From: Litorimonas sp.
GTDB taxonomy: Bacteria > Pseudomonadota > Alphaproteobacteria > Caulobacterales > Maricaulaceae
Direction of reading: 5' to 3'
Assembly: GCA_029936425.1 (NCBI GenBank)
Contig: JAPYSU010000009.1
Coordinates: forward strand, 54,614 to 118,613
DNA length: 64,000 nucleotides
Part shown: positions 25,785 through 35,491 of the stretch, one piece after another
Numbering within the stretch: the first letter of the stretch is position 1
How the letters are laid out: each line of letters begins with the position of its first letter
Notes under the pieces: model-generated
What the model saw: the letters and a program-made list of their open reading frames with translations, nothing else
Told to the model about the DNA's origin: nothing
Databases searched by the model: none
Program-made: the position numbers and the translations under genes

Positions 25785-28600
25785 TGGCCCGCGCTCCGAA
25801 ACTTTCCCTGCCTGATCGGCCCATCGCCATAGATAGCGGGCTGAATCGCGACGATTTGCGGGCCGCCCTGGACAAGATTGCAGAAGAAGGCGGCAAACAG
25901 AAACGCGAGCGGGTTCTGGAAGTTCTGCGCCAGACGCTTTCCACCGGGATGGCGCGCGCGGAAGAGCTATTTTCCAAAGGACGCCTTGGCGGATTGGAAA
26001 TGGCCTCTCTGATTGCGGCGATCCACGATACGGTCATATTGGGCCTGTTCGAATATACACTCACCCACGAAGTCCCGGCGGCCAATCCAACCCCGTCAGA
26101 AAAGCTCGCTCTGTGCGCGGTGGGTGGGTATGGCCGCGCGGAAATGGCGCCGGAAAGCGATGTCGATCTTTTGTTCCTGACGGCGGAAAGCAAAGGCTCG
26201 GCCTATACCGAGCAAGTTACCGAATTCATGCTCTATATGCTGTGGGATCTGGGCCTGAAGGTCGGCCATGCGAGCCGAACGGTGGATCAGTGCATCAGCC
26301 TGGCCAAAGAAGATCAGACCATCTTGACCGCGCTTCTGGATTTGCGGTTTTTGCGCGGCGACAAAGCTTTGGCCGACACTTTATATACTAAATTCAGAAA
26401 AGACGTGACGCGCGGAAAAGGGCGCAATTATATCGCGGAAAAACTGAATGAACGCGATATGAGGCATGAGCGCGAAGGCAATTCCCGCTATGTGATTGAG
26501 CCCAATATCAAGGAAGGCAAAGGCGGATTGCGGGATTTGCATGTGCTTTACTGGATTGCCCGTTTTCTGGATAAGGAAAACCGCATCACCGACCCGCAAC
26601 TGGCCGATAGCTATGTCGAACTGGGCCTGTTTGACGCGCAAGCCGCCACGCGGTTTAAACATGCTGCAGACTTTCTCTGGCGCGCCCGCATCTGGCTGCA
26701 TCTCGTCTCAGGCCGGCCAACCGAAACGCTCAGTTTTGACAAACAGACAGAGCTGGCCCGAAAAATGGGCTATGCCTCCGGCCCGATCGAAATTGCCGTC
26801 GAAAAATTCATGCGCGAATATTTTACCAATGCCAAAGAAGTGGGCGCGCTGACCCGAATTGCCTGCGCCAAGCTCGAAGAAGAAAAAGCCCTGCGCCTGC
26901 CTTCCGGCCTCGAAGCGCTCCTGCCGCGCTCAAGACGCAATCTGAAGAACAAAAATCTGCGAATTGATTATGGGCGATTGAACTTTGCCGATCCGCTGCA
27001 AATTCGGCATAACCCGTCAATTATTTTACAACTCTTTGAAACCGCCGGACGACGGAATCTGGATATCCATCCCGACGCTTTCTCGGCCATCGATTTCCGC
27101 CGCAATATTATTGATACCGAGTTTCGTCGTAACCCGGAGAATGCGAAAATATTTAAAAATATTCTCCTCAAGGCCAAAGCGCCCTATGCCACGCTGAAAA
27201 TCATGAATGAAGCCGGCGTCCTGGGGCGTTACCTTCTGGAATTTGGCGGCATTGTCGCGCGCACGCAGTTCAATATGCACCACGCCTATACGGTGGATGA
27301 GCATACGCTCCGCCTGGTCGATAATTTTGATAATCTCGAAGATGACCGCCTTAAGGAAGACCTGCCGATTGTGTCTGAAATCGCGGCGCAATTTACCAAG
27401 GAACAGCGCCTTATTATTTATCTGACGTGCTTGCTCCATGATACGGGTAAAGGGCAAGGCGACCAATGTATAGAAGGCGCGCAATTGGGACGCCGCGCCT
27501 GCCGCCGTCTTGGCATGAATAAAAATGTCACCGACACGGTGGCCTGGCTTATCCGCCGCCATCTGGATATGAGCGAAACCGCGCAAAGACGCGATATTTC
27601 AGACCCTGAAACCATTGCGGATTTTGCCAAACTTGTGGGATCATTGGAACGGCTGAACCTGTTATTCGCCTTGACAGTTGTCGATATCCGCTCGGTCGGC
27701 CCCGGCATCTGGAATGACTGGAAAGGCGTGCTGCTGCGCGGGCTTTATACGTCGACGGCGGCCTATCTCGAAGGTCACGAAGACCTGGCCCCCGCCGCCA
27801 AAGCCAATGCTGCCCGCGAACAGCTCAGCGAAAAACTTTCGCCAGAGATGAATGCAAGAATTTTTGACCGGCTGGAGGAGCTGACCCAGACCTATTGGCT
27901 GAATTTCGATATGGCCGATATGATACGGCATGCCCGCTTTTTCGATCAGGTGTCTCAGGATAAAGTGGATACGGCGGTTCAGACGCGGCTGACGCGCAAT
28001 CGCGATATTACCGAATTATGGGTTCTAACGCGGAACCGCTCCGGCCTATTTGCCGATTTGACGAAAGCAATTTCAAGCTGCGGGGCGACAATTGCCGGAG
28101 CGCGTCTCCATACAGGAGAAAAGGGTCAGGTTTTCAATGTTTTCTATTTACAAAACACCGAAAAGCTCGCTTTTGGACGCCAGAGCCAACACGCGCTCGA
28201 GACGCTCAGGAAAAGAGCGCAACGCGCCGCGCTCGGAGATGTTAAGGATATGGTCATTCCCAAACCCATTGCGTCGCGGCGAGCCGGGGCAATTCCGGTC
28301 AAACCCCGCGTGAAATTCGTTAAAAACGACTCCGGGGATGTCACCATTTTGGAGATCGAAGGTCGGGACCGGCCGGGTCTTCTTTCTGACATTGCCTCTA
28401 TATTCAGAGATAATGACGTTGAAGTCCTTTCCGCCCATATTGAAGTGGTCGGCGCGCGCGCGATTGATGCCTTTTATCTCTGCTTGCCGGGGACAGTGGA
28501 TGGACGCCTTAAAAACTGCGCTTTGCCCAAAACCATCAGAAAACCTTTAAAAGAACAGATTACAGACCTTTTGTCCCCGCAGATTTCCCAAGCGGCTTAG
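25784..28600 (+). CDS. glnD: [Protein-PII] uridylyltransferase/uridylyl-removing enzyme
   Basis: A 938-residue bifunctional nitrogen sensor. The nucleotidyltransferase domain shows GGYGRAEM near residue 112 and the metal-binding SDVDLLFL near 125. The HD domain for deuridylylation has HAYTVDEHTLR (near 505) and LLHDTGKG (near 552). Two ACT domains that sense glutamine fill the C-terminus (about 740-820 and 855-925). It modifies PII proteins (GlnB/GlnK) by nitrogen status. Its start overlaps the mutS stop by one base. All catalytic motifs look intact and the length is normal. Confidence 0.97.
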   Translation: MARAPKLSLPDRPIAIDSGLNRDDLRAALDKIAEEGGKQKRERVLEVLRQTLSTGMARAEELFSKGRLGGLEMASLIAAIHDTVILGLFEYTLTHEVPAANPTPSEKLALCAVGGYGRAEMAPESDVDLLFLTAESKGSAYTEQVTEFMLYMLWDLGLKVGHASRTVDQCISLAKEDQTILTALLDLRFLRGDKALADTLYTKFRKDVTRGKGRNYIAEKLNERDMRHEREGNSRYVIEPNIKEGKGGLRDLHVLYWIARFLDKENRITDPQLADSYVELGLFDAQAATRFKHAADFLWRARIWLHLVSGRPTETLSFDKQTELARKMGYASGPIEIAVEKFMREYFTNAKEVGALTRIACAKLEEEKALRLPSGLEALLPRSRRNLKNKNLRIDYGRLNFADPLQIRHNPSIILQLFETAGRRNLDIHPDAFSAIDFRRNIIDTEFRRNPENAKIFKNILLKAKAPYATLKIMNEAGVLGRYLLEFGGIVARTQFNMHHAYTVDEHTLRLVDNFDNLEDDRLKEDLPIVSEIAAQFTKEQRLIIYLTCLLHDTGKGQGDQCIEGAQLGRRACRRLGMNKNVTDTVAWLIRRHLDMSETAQRRDISDPETIADFAKLVGSLERLNLLFALTVVDIRSVGPGIWNDWKGVLLRGLYTSTAAYLEGHEDLAPAAKANAAREQLSEKLSPEMNARIFDRLEELTQTYWLNFDMADMIRHARFFDQVSQDKVDTAVQTRLTRNRDITELWVLTRNRSGLFADLTKAISSCGATIAGARLHTGEKGQVFNVFYLQNTEKLAFGRQSQHALETLRKRAQRAALGDVKDMVIPKPIASRRAGAIPVKPRVKFVKNDSGDVTILEIEGRDRPGLLSDIASIFRDNDVEVLSAHIEVVGARAIDAFYLCLPGTVDGRLKNCALPKTIRKPLKEQITDLLSPQISQAA

Positions 28601-28637
28601 GCCTGCAAACCCGTGAACCAGCAAAGATAAAGACGCG

Positions 28638-30218
28638 ATGAAAGAGCAGCGCCTTTTAAAATCCACCGCCATCATCGCCTCCCTGACACTGGTCAGCCGG
28701 GTCCTGGGATTGGCGCGGGATATTCTCATTGCCGGCTTCCTCGGCGCCGGGGCGGTCAGTGACGCCTTCTTTACCGCTTTCAAACTGCCGAATGTTTTCC
28801 GCCGCATGTTTGCCGAAGGCGCGTTCAACGCCGCCTTTGTACCGCTTTATGCCAAGCGTATTGAGCAGGAAAGCGAAGCGGCAGCAGATGAATTCGCATC
28901 CGAGACAATGGCGGTGCTTTTTGTAGCCGTTGGGGCTCTGGTCATCCTCTTCGAGCTGACCATGCCGTGGTCTCTCAATATAATTGGCGGGGGGCTGGAC
29001 AAGACCCCGCTCGAAAACGGAATCGCGCCCTATAGCCTCGCTGTGGCCTATGCGTGGATTACCATGCCCTATCTGCTGTTCATGTCGATGGCGGCGCTGT
29101 TTTCGGGTATATTGAATACGCGGGGCCTGTTTGGCGTCGCCGCCGCTGTCCCGATCATATTGAATATCTTCATGATTGGCTCGCTCTTGGGCCTGCCTCT
29201 TTTAGGAGTCGGCAAGTCAGGTCTTGGAATGGGCCTCGCCGTCGCCGTAACGCTCTCAGGAATTGCGCAGATGGGCGCCGTTCTCTGGGCCTGCCGCAAA
29301 GCCGGCGTTAAAATCGGCCTGCGCCGCCCGCGCCTGACCCCCGGCGTTAAACGTCTGGTCATTTTGGGAATTCCGGGGCTTTTATCCGCAGGCATCACCC
29401 AGATTAATCTGTTGGTGTCCCATACCATTGCCACGTTTCGCGACAGCGCGGCCAGCTGGCTGACTTATGCCGACCGCCTCTATCAACTCCCGCTGGGTAT
29501 GATCGGTATCGCCATGGGCGTAGCGCTCTTGCCGGCTTTATCTCGTCGGATCCGCGCCGGAGACGAAATCGGGGCCAGGAATTCATTCAACAGAGGGATT
29601 GAAATTGCGGCTTTCCTCACCCTTCCGGCATCGGTCGCGCTTTTTGTCATTCCCGACTTCCTGATTGCGGGACTTTATCAAAGGGGCGAATTTGTTGCCG
29701 AGACGACCCTGCAAGTAGCCAAGGCCCTTCGATATTTCGCCCTCGGCCTGCCGGCTTTTGTCTTGATCAAGGTACTGACTCCGGCCTTTTTTGCCCGGGA
29801 AAACACGAAAGCCCCCATGGTATTTGCGGCCATTTCCGCGATCGTGAATATCATATTGGGGCTATTACTCTTCAATCTCATCGGCTTTGAAGGTCTGGCG
29901 CTTGCTACCTCTATCGCGGCTTGGGTGAATGTCGTCTGTCTGTCCCGATCGCTTTTCCGGACAACACATCTGGATCCGGACGCCCGTCTTATCAGCCGCC
30001 TGCCGCGCATCGGACTGGCCAGCGCCGTAATGGGCATAGGGCTATGGTTTGCCCTTCCCTTCCTCCCGGATTTCGAGGATTACGGCCTGATTATGGATTT
30101 GATTTTGCTCGCCCTTATCTGCGGCGCAGGCGGCGCGCTCTATATTCTTGCGGCTCTGGTCTTGCGGGCTTTCGGGGTCAGTGATATTCGCGACGCGTTT
30201 TCCCGCAAGCGCGCATAA
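28638..30218 (+). CDS. murJ: Lipid II flippase MurJ
   Basis: A 526-residue polytopic inner-membrane protein of the MOP exporter superfamily, with about 14 membrane segments. SRVLGLARDILIAGFLGAG and FFTAFKLPNVFRRMFAEGAFN near the N-terminus are the MurJ signature, with conserved Arg residues in the lipid II-binding cavity. It moves the peptidoglycan precursor lipid II to the periplasmic side. It lies 37 bases after glnD and ten before trpS, in one plus-strand unit. Confidence 0.97.
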   Translation: MKEQRLLKSTAIIASLTLVSRVLGLARDILIAGFLGAGAVSDAFFTAFKLPNVFRRMFAEGAFNAAFVPLYAKRIEQESEAAADEFASETMAVLFVAVGALVILFELTMPWSLNIIGGGLDKTPLENGIAPYSLAVAYAWITMPYLLFMSMAALFSGILNTRGLFGVAAAVPIILNIFMIGSLLGLPLLGVGKSGLGMGLAVAVTLSGIAQMGAVLWACRKAGVKIGLRRPRLTPGVKRLVILGIPGLLSAGITQINLLVSHTIATFRDSAASWLTYADRLYQLPLGMIGIAMGVALLPALSRRIRAGDEIGARNSFNRGIEIAAFLTLPASVALFVIPDFLIAGLYQRGEFVAETTLQVAKALRYFALGLPAFVLIKVLTPAFFARENTKAPMVFAAISAIVNIILGLLLFNLIGFEGLALATSIAAWVNVVCLSRSLFRTTHLDPDARLISRLPRIGLASAVMGIGLWFALPFLPDFEDYGLIMDLILLALICGAGGALYILAALVLRAFGVSDIRDAFSRKRA

Positions 30219-30227
30219 GGACATAGT

Positions 30228-31253
30228 GTGACAGATCAAACTCCCTATCAGGGCCCTAATCGGGTCTTTTCCGGTGTTCAGCCCTCCGGCGCTTTGCATC
30301 TTGGCAATTATCTCGGCGCCCTGAAAAAGTTCGTCGACCTTCAGGACGAGATGGAGTGCGTTTACGCGATTGTAGATTTGCACGCCATCACGGTCTGGCA
30401 AGATCCGAAACAGCTGGCTGTTCAAACCCGTGAAATCGCGGCGGCTTTTCTGGCCTCCGGCGTCGATCCCAAAAAAGCCATTGTTTACAACCAATCTGCT
30501 GTGCGCGCCCATACAGAACTTGCCTGGTATTTTAACTGCGTCGCCCGAACGGGTTGGGTTAACCGGATGACTCAATTCAAAGATAAAGCCGGGAAAAATG
30601 CAGAGAAGGCCTCCGTCGGCCTTTACACCTACCCGGTCTTGCAAGCGGCAGATATTTTGGCCTTTAAAGGAACACACGTGCCTGTCGGGGAAGATCAGAA
30701 ACAACATCTGGAATTATCCCGCGATATTGCGACCAAATTCAACCATGACTTTGGCGTTGATTTCTTTCCTTTACCGGAACCCCTTATTAAAGGGGCAGGC
30801 GCTCGGGTGATGAGCCTGCGGGACGGCACGGCCAAAATGTCCAAATCCGACCCGTCAGATAATTCGCGAATTAACCTCACGGATAATGCCGACACAATTT
30901 CCAAGAAAATTCGCAAGGCGAAAACGGACGGCGGAATGATGCCGGAGACGATGGAAGAATTGGAAGGCCGGCCCGAAGTCAAAAATCTGGTCGGGATTTA
31001 TGCCGCCTTGTCAGAACGCAGTGACGCCGACATTGTCGCCGAATATGCGGGACAGGGTTTCGGCGTGTTCAAACCCGCTCTCGCTGATTTGGCGGTAGAA
31101 ACCCTTGCCCCGATTACGGAGCTTATGAACCGCTATCTGGCCGCACCGGATGAGCTGGACCGAATTTTGTCGAATGCCGCCGATCAGGCGTCTGAAATTG
31201 CCGATCCGATCGTGGCCGACGTGCGGCGGATTATCGGATTTAGTGGAGCTTAA
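30228..31253 (+). CDS. trpS: Tryptophanyl-tRNA synthetase
   Basis: A 341-residue class I aminoacyl-tRNA synthetase that charges tRNA-Trp. The HIGH-like motif appears as HLGN (residues 24-27) and the KMSKS loop starts at Lys203. The DLHAIT and AVRAHTELAWYFNC regions are typical. Translation starts at GTG 30228, ten bases after murJ. The stop is followed after one base by the start of the copper-chaperone-like lipoprotein gene. Normal length for bacterial TrpS. Confidence 0.97.
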   Translation: MTDQTPYQGPNRVFSGVQPSGALHLGNYLGALKKFVDLQDEMECVYAIVDLHAITVWQDPKQLAVQTREIAAAFLASGVDPKKAIVYNQSAVRAHTELAWYFNCVARTGWVNRMTQFKDKAGKNAEKASVGLYTYPVLQAADILAFKGTHVPVGEDQKQHLELSRDIATKFNHDFGVDFFPLPEPLIKGAGARVMSLRDGTAKMSKSDPSDNSRINLTDNADTISKKIRKAKTDGGMMPETMEELEGRPEVKNLVGIYAALSERSDADIVAEYAGQGFGVFKPALADLAVETLAPITELMNRYLAAPDELDRILSNAADQASEIADPIVADVRRIIGFSGA

Positions 31254-31254
31254 A

Positions 31255-31776
31255 ATGAAATATCTTATATTAGCCGCGTCTGCTCTGGCTCTGGCTGGCT
31301 GTGGGTACGCCGAAAGTCCCGCACCAATTCATGAGCCTCTCACGGCCACGACGACCCCGGATAGACTGGACGGGGGTGTTGTCGTCTCTTCAATTTACGT
31401 CCAGCCGCCTTTTCCCGGCCGGGATATAGCCGCAGGCTTTTTCTCTTTGACGAATAACGGAGAAGATGACCGTCTGGTGTCCGTCAGCAGTCCAATTAGC
31501 GAAAATGTTGAAATCCACAATCACATTGAAGAAGACGGCGTGATGAAAATGCGTAGAATTGACGGAGTCGATTTACCGAGTGGAGAGACGGTCAATTTCA
31601 AGCCCGGTAGCTACCACATCATGATGTTTGGCGCGAACATTCCGGAGAACGCGGAAGAGGTTTCTGTGACGCTGACTTACGAAAATGCGGCGCCGGCAAC
31701 AATGACCATGCCGATAGGCGAACCTGACGAAGACAGGGAAATGAGCGACAAAATGGATCACGGCTCGGGTCATTAA
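31255..31776 (+). CDS. PCu(A)C copper chaperone-like lipoprotein
   Basis: The ATG at 31255 (MKYLILAASALALAGC) has GGAG upstream, inside the end of trpS, and gives 173 residues. A lipobox LAGC predicts lipidation at Cys16. The PCu(A)C (DUF461) fold is shown by VEIHNHIEEDGVMKMRR and YHIMMFG, which supply the His/Met copper ligands (H-M-x10-M-x(n)-H-x-M). The C-terminal tail, EMSDKMDHGSGH, is rich in Met/His and could bind more copper. Such proteins carry Cu(I) to cytochrome c oxidase in the periplasm. It follows trpS by one base. Confidence 0.9.
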   Translation: MKYLILAASALALAGCGYAESPAPIHEPLTATTTPDRLDGGVVVSSIYVQPPFPGRDIAAGFFSLTNNGEDDRLVSVSSPISENVEIHNHIEEDGVMKMRRIDGVDLPSGETVNFKPGSYHIMMFGANIPENAEEVSVTLTYENAAPATMTMPIGEPDEDREMSDKMDHGSGH

Positions 31777-31785
31777 TTCCAGGGC

Positions 31786-32775
31786 CTAGTCAAAGTCCAA
31801 GTCTTTTCCGGCCCGTTTCAAGTCATTGAGGCGGACCTGTTCCTGTCTGAAATTTTCATATCGCTCATTTATCGCGGGATGACTTTCCGAATTATCCTGA
31901 AGTTTACGGTGTGGATGAGCAGCCTCCGCCCAATAGGCAATCGCCGCGTCGATATCATATCCGGCGCGGTCCATTAAAACCAGCGCCATCCGGTCAGCCT
32001 CCAGCTCAAGCTCTCGCGTCGGAGTTTCCTCTATATGTCCGGCCATGGCATGGGCCATTTCATGTGCCACGATCAGAGCCAGATTTACATCATCCGGCAC
32101 CACCCGCATAAGTTCGGAAGTTATGTAAATCTCCCGCCCATCCGTGTGGCCGTTTATCGCTTGAGAATAGAATACGCGGGTTGGATAGTCACACGCCGTC
32201 GCGGGTTGCAGGCGGGTCTCGTAATCCTGTCCTTCTGGAGACCGCAGGGTGAGCTTTGTGTTGCGCGCCCCAAAGGCGCTCCGCGATAGGGCGCTGTAAA
32301 ACCGCCTCATGGTTGAGCCGCCTGGCACGGCCTGCCCGTTCAGACGCAGAACTCTGTCCCCGACCTGAATGTCGGCTTCATCCGCAGGCGAGCCGCGGCG
32401 CACACTGCGCACATAGATCGCCTCCGGCTGTACCCCCATCAGTCTTTGCGCCACCTGACGAAGTTCCTCCGGATAATCTTCAAGTGAATGGGCATGAAAT
32501 CCTGGATCCCGAAAGGTCTTTTGACACAGCGGCGCATTGGCCAAGCGCAAGGGCGCACTAACGCGGTCCAGTCGGTCATTCATGCGTCGATATTCATCCA
32601 GAAGATGCGAAAAATCTGATAACTCCAAATCTGGCTCCGGCAGATCAGGGACAAGGGACGGCGCCGGGCTGATCTCCTCTGCGTCTTTATCCTCAGGCCC
32701 ATTGCTTTCTGCCTCGGGCGCCGAGCAGGCCAAAAGCCCCAAAGCCAGGCAGAATGTGAAAACGCGCCGAATCAT
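31786..32775 (-). CDS. M48-family metalloprotease lipoprotein with PDZ domain (second of pair)
   Basis: A 329-residue protein with a lipoprotein signal (LGLLACSAP). A PDZ-like domain (about 105-180, GSPADEADIQVGDRVLRLNG) precedes the zinc protease core, with HEMAHAMAGH carrying the HExxH motif and a downstream ELEADRMALVLM supplying the third ligand. BepA/Oma1-type M48 proteases help quality control of outer-membrane proteins. Its start overlaps the stop of the upstream paralogue by four bases (ATGA), so the pair is co-translated. It converges with the copper-chaperone-like gene. Confidence 0.9.
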   Translation of the reverse strand: MIRRVFTFCLALGLLACSAPEAESNGPEDKDAEEISPAPSLVPDLPEPDLELSDFSHLLDEYRRMNDRLDRVSAPLRLANAPLCQKTFRDPGFHAHSLEDYPEELRQVAQRLMGVQPEAIYVRSVRRGSPADEADIQVGDRVLRLNGQAVPGGSTMRRFYSALSRSAFGARNTKLTLRSPEGQDYETRLQPATACDYPTRVFYSQAINGHTDGREIYITSELMRVVPDDVNLALIVAHEMAHAMAGHIEETPTRELELEADRMALVLMDRAGYDIDAAIAYWAEAAHPHRKLQDNSESHPAINERYENFRQEQVRLNDLKRAGKDLDFD

Positions 32776-33761
32776 GACGAGGACGCGTCTTCGGAAGACG
32801 AACCTTTGAAATTCGGCACCAGTGTTTCCCCAGCCTCTTCCTTGGCTTTTATTTCAGCCCGCGCGGCCGCGAGGCGAAGATAGCGGCTTGGAAATGTCGG
32901 GTGGCTTTTGGCCCGTCCGACATTCCGCGGCTCTGCCTTGGCCAGACGCCTCCAGAAATCTTCAACGCCGTCAATTTCATATCCCGCCCGGCGGGCATAA
33001 TAGAGACCGACATAATCGGCTTCGGACTCAAAGGGGCGCGTATAACGCGTCGCCAGGCCGGAAAGGATCAGATTGACAATCACTTTTCGAATATGTCCCA
33101 TCGTATTATGAGCCAGTTCATGGCCAATAATCAGCGCCAGTTCCTCGTCATTTTCGACAAAGCCCATCATTCCGGTTGTCACCGTAATATTCCGGCCGTC
33201 CGCATAGGCATTGACATCTGAACTCTGTTTCAAGCGAAGCCGATAGGCGCAGGCCTTATCCGGGGTTACACGCAAGGGGAGCTTGTCCCCGCCGCTCTCC
33301 AGCGTCAGTCTCTTATTGTCTTCGAGCGCTTTTTGAATGTCGCGGACATCCAGTTCATCGCCGTCCTCATCCCGAATGATATCGCCGCGCGAAAGACCGA
33401 TTTTCTCTGCCGGACTGCCCTGGGCAATTTGAAACAGCTCTGTTTCGTCTCCGATTCCGAGTTCACGCTTTGCCCCGTCCCGCAGCCGCTTTTCATAATT
33501 GTCCAGCTCATGCGTCAGCACGCCGATATCCGGCCCTGTTTTCGGGCAGAGGCCCTGATTGGCGACCAATATCGGACGGCCCACGGATAAAAGCCGGGCG
33601 GCCATCTCGTCCCATTCCGTCAGAGCGAGGTTTTCCTGAAACTGTTTTTCCGCTTTTAACGCGGTCTGGTCGATGCCCGGCAAGCGCGTATCAAGGCTGG
33701 TACACCCCAGAAGGAGGGCCGAAAGCGCCGAAACGGCGATAAATCGGGCAGGAGACGACAT
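32772..33761 (-). CDS. M48-family metalloprotease lipoprotein with PDZ domain (first of pair)
   Basis: A 329-residue paralogue of the next gene, with the same length and plan. The lipobox is LLLGC. A PDZ-like segment (GSPAEKIGLSRGDIIRDEDG) is followed by HELAHNTMGH (HExxH zinc motif) and FESEADYVGLYYA (third ligand). It should sit at the envelope, facing the periplasm. Residues differ widely between the two copies, so this is an old tandem duplication rather than a recent one. It is divergent from nfu. Confidence 0.9.
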   Translation of the reverse strand: MSSPARFIAVSALSALLLGCTSLDTRLPGIDQTALKAEKQFQENLALTEWDEMAARLLSVGRPILVANQGLCPKTGPDIGVLTHELDNYEKRLRDGAKRELGIGDETELFQIAQGSPAEKIGLSRGDIIRDEDGDELDVRDIQKALEDNKRLTLESGGDKLPLRVTPDKACAYRLRLKQSSDVNAYADGRNITVTTGMMGFVENDEELALIIGHELAHNTMGHIRKVIVNLILSGLATRYTRPFESEADYVGLYYARRAGYEIDGVEDFWRRLAKAEPRNVGRAKSHPTFPSRYLRLAAARAEIKAKEEAGETLVPNFKGSSSEDASSS

Positions 33762-33838
33762 GTATTAACTCATGCAAATTTGTGGCCGCGGCGTCAATGC
33801 GTCTTGAACAGAGACAGACAAAGGGCCACATTAGAGAT

Positions 33839-34414
33839 ATGTTTATACAGACCGAAGATACGCCCAATCCCGCGACACTGAAATTCCTGCCCGGACGGGA
33901 CGTGGTCGGCAAGGATGGCAAGATGCTCGAATTTGCGCGCGGCGAAGATGTTTCGCGTGCGCCTCTGGCCGAAATGCTGTTCATGATCCCGGATGTCGAG
34001 CGGGTCTTTTTCGGGACGGACTATGTCTCTGTCACCCGGGTTGACGACGCGCAATGGAAGCACCTGAAACCGGCCGTTCTCGGCGCGATTATGGATTTCT
34101 ATGTTGCTGGCGGCAAACCCCTGCTGGAACAAATTCAGGACTCCGAAGCCGAAGACCGCGTCTATGAAGGCGAAACGCTGGAAATTGTGGAACAGATCAA
34201 GGAATTGATCGAACTTCGCGTTCGTCCTGCCGTGGCGCAGGATGGCGGCGATATTGTGTTCCGCCATTTCGACGATGATGACGGGTCTGTCTATTTGGAA
34301 ATGCGCGGCGCCTGCGCCGGATGCCCGAGCTCGACCATGACGCTGAAAAGCGGGATTGAAAACCTGCTCAAACATTACGTCCCCGAAGTGACCCGCGTAG
34401 AACAGGCTATCTAA
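33839..34414 (+). CDS. NifU/Nfu-type iron-sulfur carrier
   Basis: The start is ATG 33839 (MFIQTEDTPNPATLKFLPG), giving 191 residues. The N-terminal Nfu_N domain (about 1-85) is followed by the NifU C-terminal domain. C159 and C162 in CAGCPSS are the conserved CxxC that binds a transient [4Fe-4S] cluster for delivery to apo-proteins. The family is usual in alphaproteobacteria and mitochondria. It is followed directly by tsaB (stop TAA, then TTG). Confidence 0.95.
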   Translation: MFIQTEDTPNPATLKFLPGRDVVGKDGKMLEFARGEDVSRAPLAEMLFMIPDVERVFFGTDYVSVTRVDDAQWKHLKPAVLGAIMDFYVAGGKPLLEQIQDSEAEDRVYEGETLEIVEQIKELIELRVRPAVAQDGGDIVFRHFDDDDGSVYLEMRGACAGCPSSTMTLKSGIENLLKHYVPEVTRVEQAI

Positions 34415-35029
34415 TTGCTGACTCTGGGGCTGGATACGACAGGCAAGGCCTGTTCTGCCGCTCTGGTCGATGAAGGCCGCATTATCGCGCACGTCTCCGA
34501 ACCGATCGGACGCGGCCACGCCGAACGCCTCGCTCCCCTCGTAAAAGACATGATTTATCACGCCGGACGCAATATTTCTGACGTCTCGCGTGTCGGCGTT
34601 TGCACAGGTCCCGGCAGTTTCACCGGACAACGCGTGGCGCTGTCTTTTGCCAAAGGCTTTGCCTTGCCGCGAAAGCTCCCGGTCATCGGTCTGTCATCTC
34701 TGGAAATCTGGGCGCGGGAATCCGACCCCGAACAAGAAAAGTGTGTGGTCAGCGTCGCCGATGTGCGGCGCGGAGAGCTTTGCTGGGCCGCGTGGAAAAA
34801 CGGAAAAGCCAAAATTGCGCCTGTCACCCATAAAGCCGAAGAAGCTGAAACCCTGATTGAGGCGCTCGGCCCCGATATTATTGTCCGGGACAGGCCGATT
34901 TCCACAATTTTACTGGCCTGGCTTGCCCAGCATGAGACGCCGCATTCCGCGCCCGCTTTGCCGCTCTATTCGCGGGGGCCAGACGCCAAGCTTCCCGGCG
35001 GTCTGACGCCGCCCGCAATCGCCTTATGA
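34415..35029 (+). CDS. tsaB: tRNA threonylcarbamoyladenosine (t6A) protein TsaB
   Basis: A 204-residue member of the ASKHA fold. LGLDTTGKACSAALV, GHAERLAPLV and CTGPGSFTGQRVAL are typical TsaB signatures. It partners with TsaD and TsaE to make t6A at tRNA position 37. Translation starts at TTG 34415, adjacent to the nfu stop. The C-terminus overlaps rimI by four bases (ATGA). The order nfu-tsaB-rimI-fur is common in alphaproteobacteria. Confidence 0.95.
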   Translation: MLTLGLDTTGKACSAALVDEGRIIAHVSEPIGRGHAERLAPLVKDMIYHAGRNISDVSRVGVCTGPGSFTGQRVALSFAKGFALPRKLPVIGLSSLEIWARESDPEQEKCVVSVADVRRGELCWAAWKNGKAKIAPVTHKAEEAETLIEALGPDIIVRDRPISTILLAWLAQHETPHSAPALPLYSRGPDAKLPGGLTPPAIAL

Positions 35030-35451
35030 TACGCCAATTAGGGCCGTCTGATGCGCCCTTAATGTCCACAATTCACCGAAAGTCTTTCTCCGCCGGTTGG
35101 CCGCCAGCAGAAATGCGTCTACATATAGACAAGGATTTATGCCTTGGCCTCGGCGATCCGCTTACCGCGTTTATTCTGGTGCAAATTGGCGGGGATCAGG
35201 CCGATATCCTGACCATCGCCACACATCCCGACCACCGCAGAAAGGGCTTGGCCCGGCAGCTCCTGACGGAAGCCGAAAAAATCCTCCAGACCGACGGAGT
35301 AGAAACGCTGTTTCTGGACGTATCGGAATTAAACGATAGCGCCAAATCGCTCTATAAATCCTGCGGCTATCAGGCGGTCGGCCGCCGCCCCCGATATTAC
35401 CGCACCCCGAATGGCCGCGTGGCGTCGATTACCTTTTCAAAATCCCTATAA
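35026..35451 (+). CDS. rimI: Ribosomal protein S18-alanine N-acetyltransferase-like GNAT enzyme
   Basis: A 141-residue GNAT. The acetyl-CoA motif is ATHPDHRRKGLARQLL (R/Q-x-x-G-x-G/A), followed by LDVSELNDSAKSLYKSCGYQAVGRRPRYY, typical of RimI. It acetylates the N-terminus of ribosomal protein S18 or related proteins. The ATG overlaps the tsaB stop by four bases, supporting co-translation. Position next to tsaB is the usual bacterial arrangement and backs the RimI call over a generic GNAT. Confidence 0.93.
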   Translation: MIRQLGPSDAPLMSTIHRKSFSAGWPPAEMRLHIDKDLCLGLGDPLTAFILVQIGGDQADILTIATHPDHRRKGLARQLLTEAEKILQTDGVETLFLDVSELNDSAKSLYKSCGYQAVGRRPRYYRTPNGRVASITFSKSL

Positions 35452-35465
35452 GGCTCTGGACGTCG

Positions 35466-35486
35466 GGGTTTATGGGTAGTAAACCC
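35466..35486. promoter_or_regulatory. Inverted repeat before fur
   Basis: GGGTTT and AAACCC are separated by nine bases, and the second arm ends six bases before the fur ATG. It could be an operator or an RNA hairpin near the ribosome site. No classical Fur-box sequence is visible in it. Confidence 0.3.
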
Positions 35487-35491
35487 AAACC

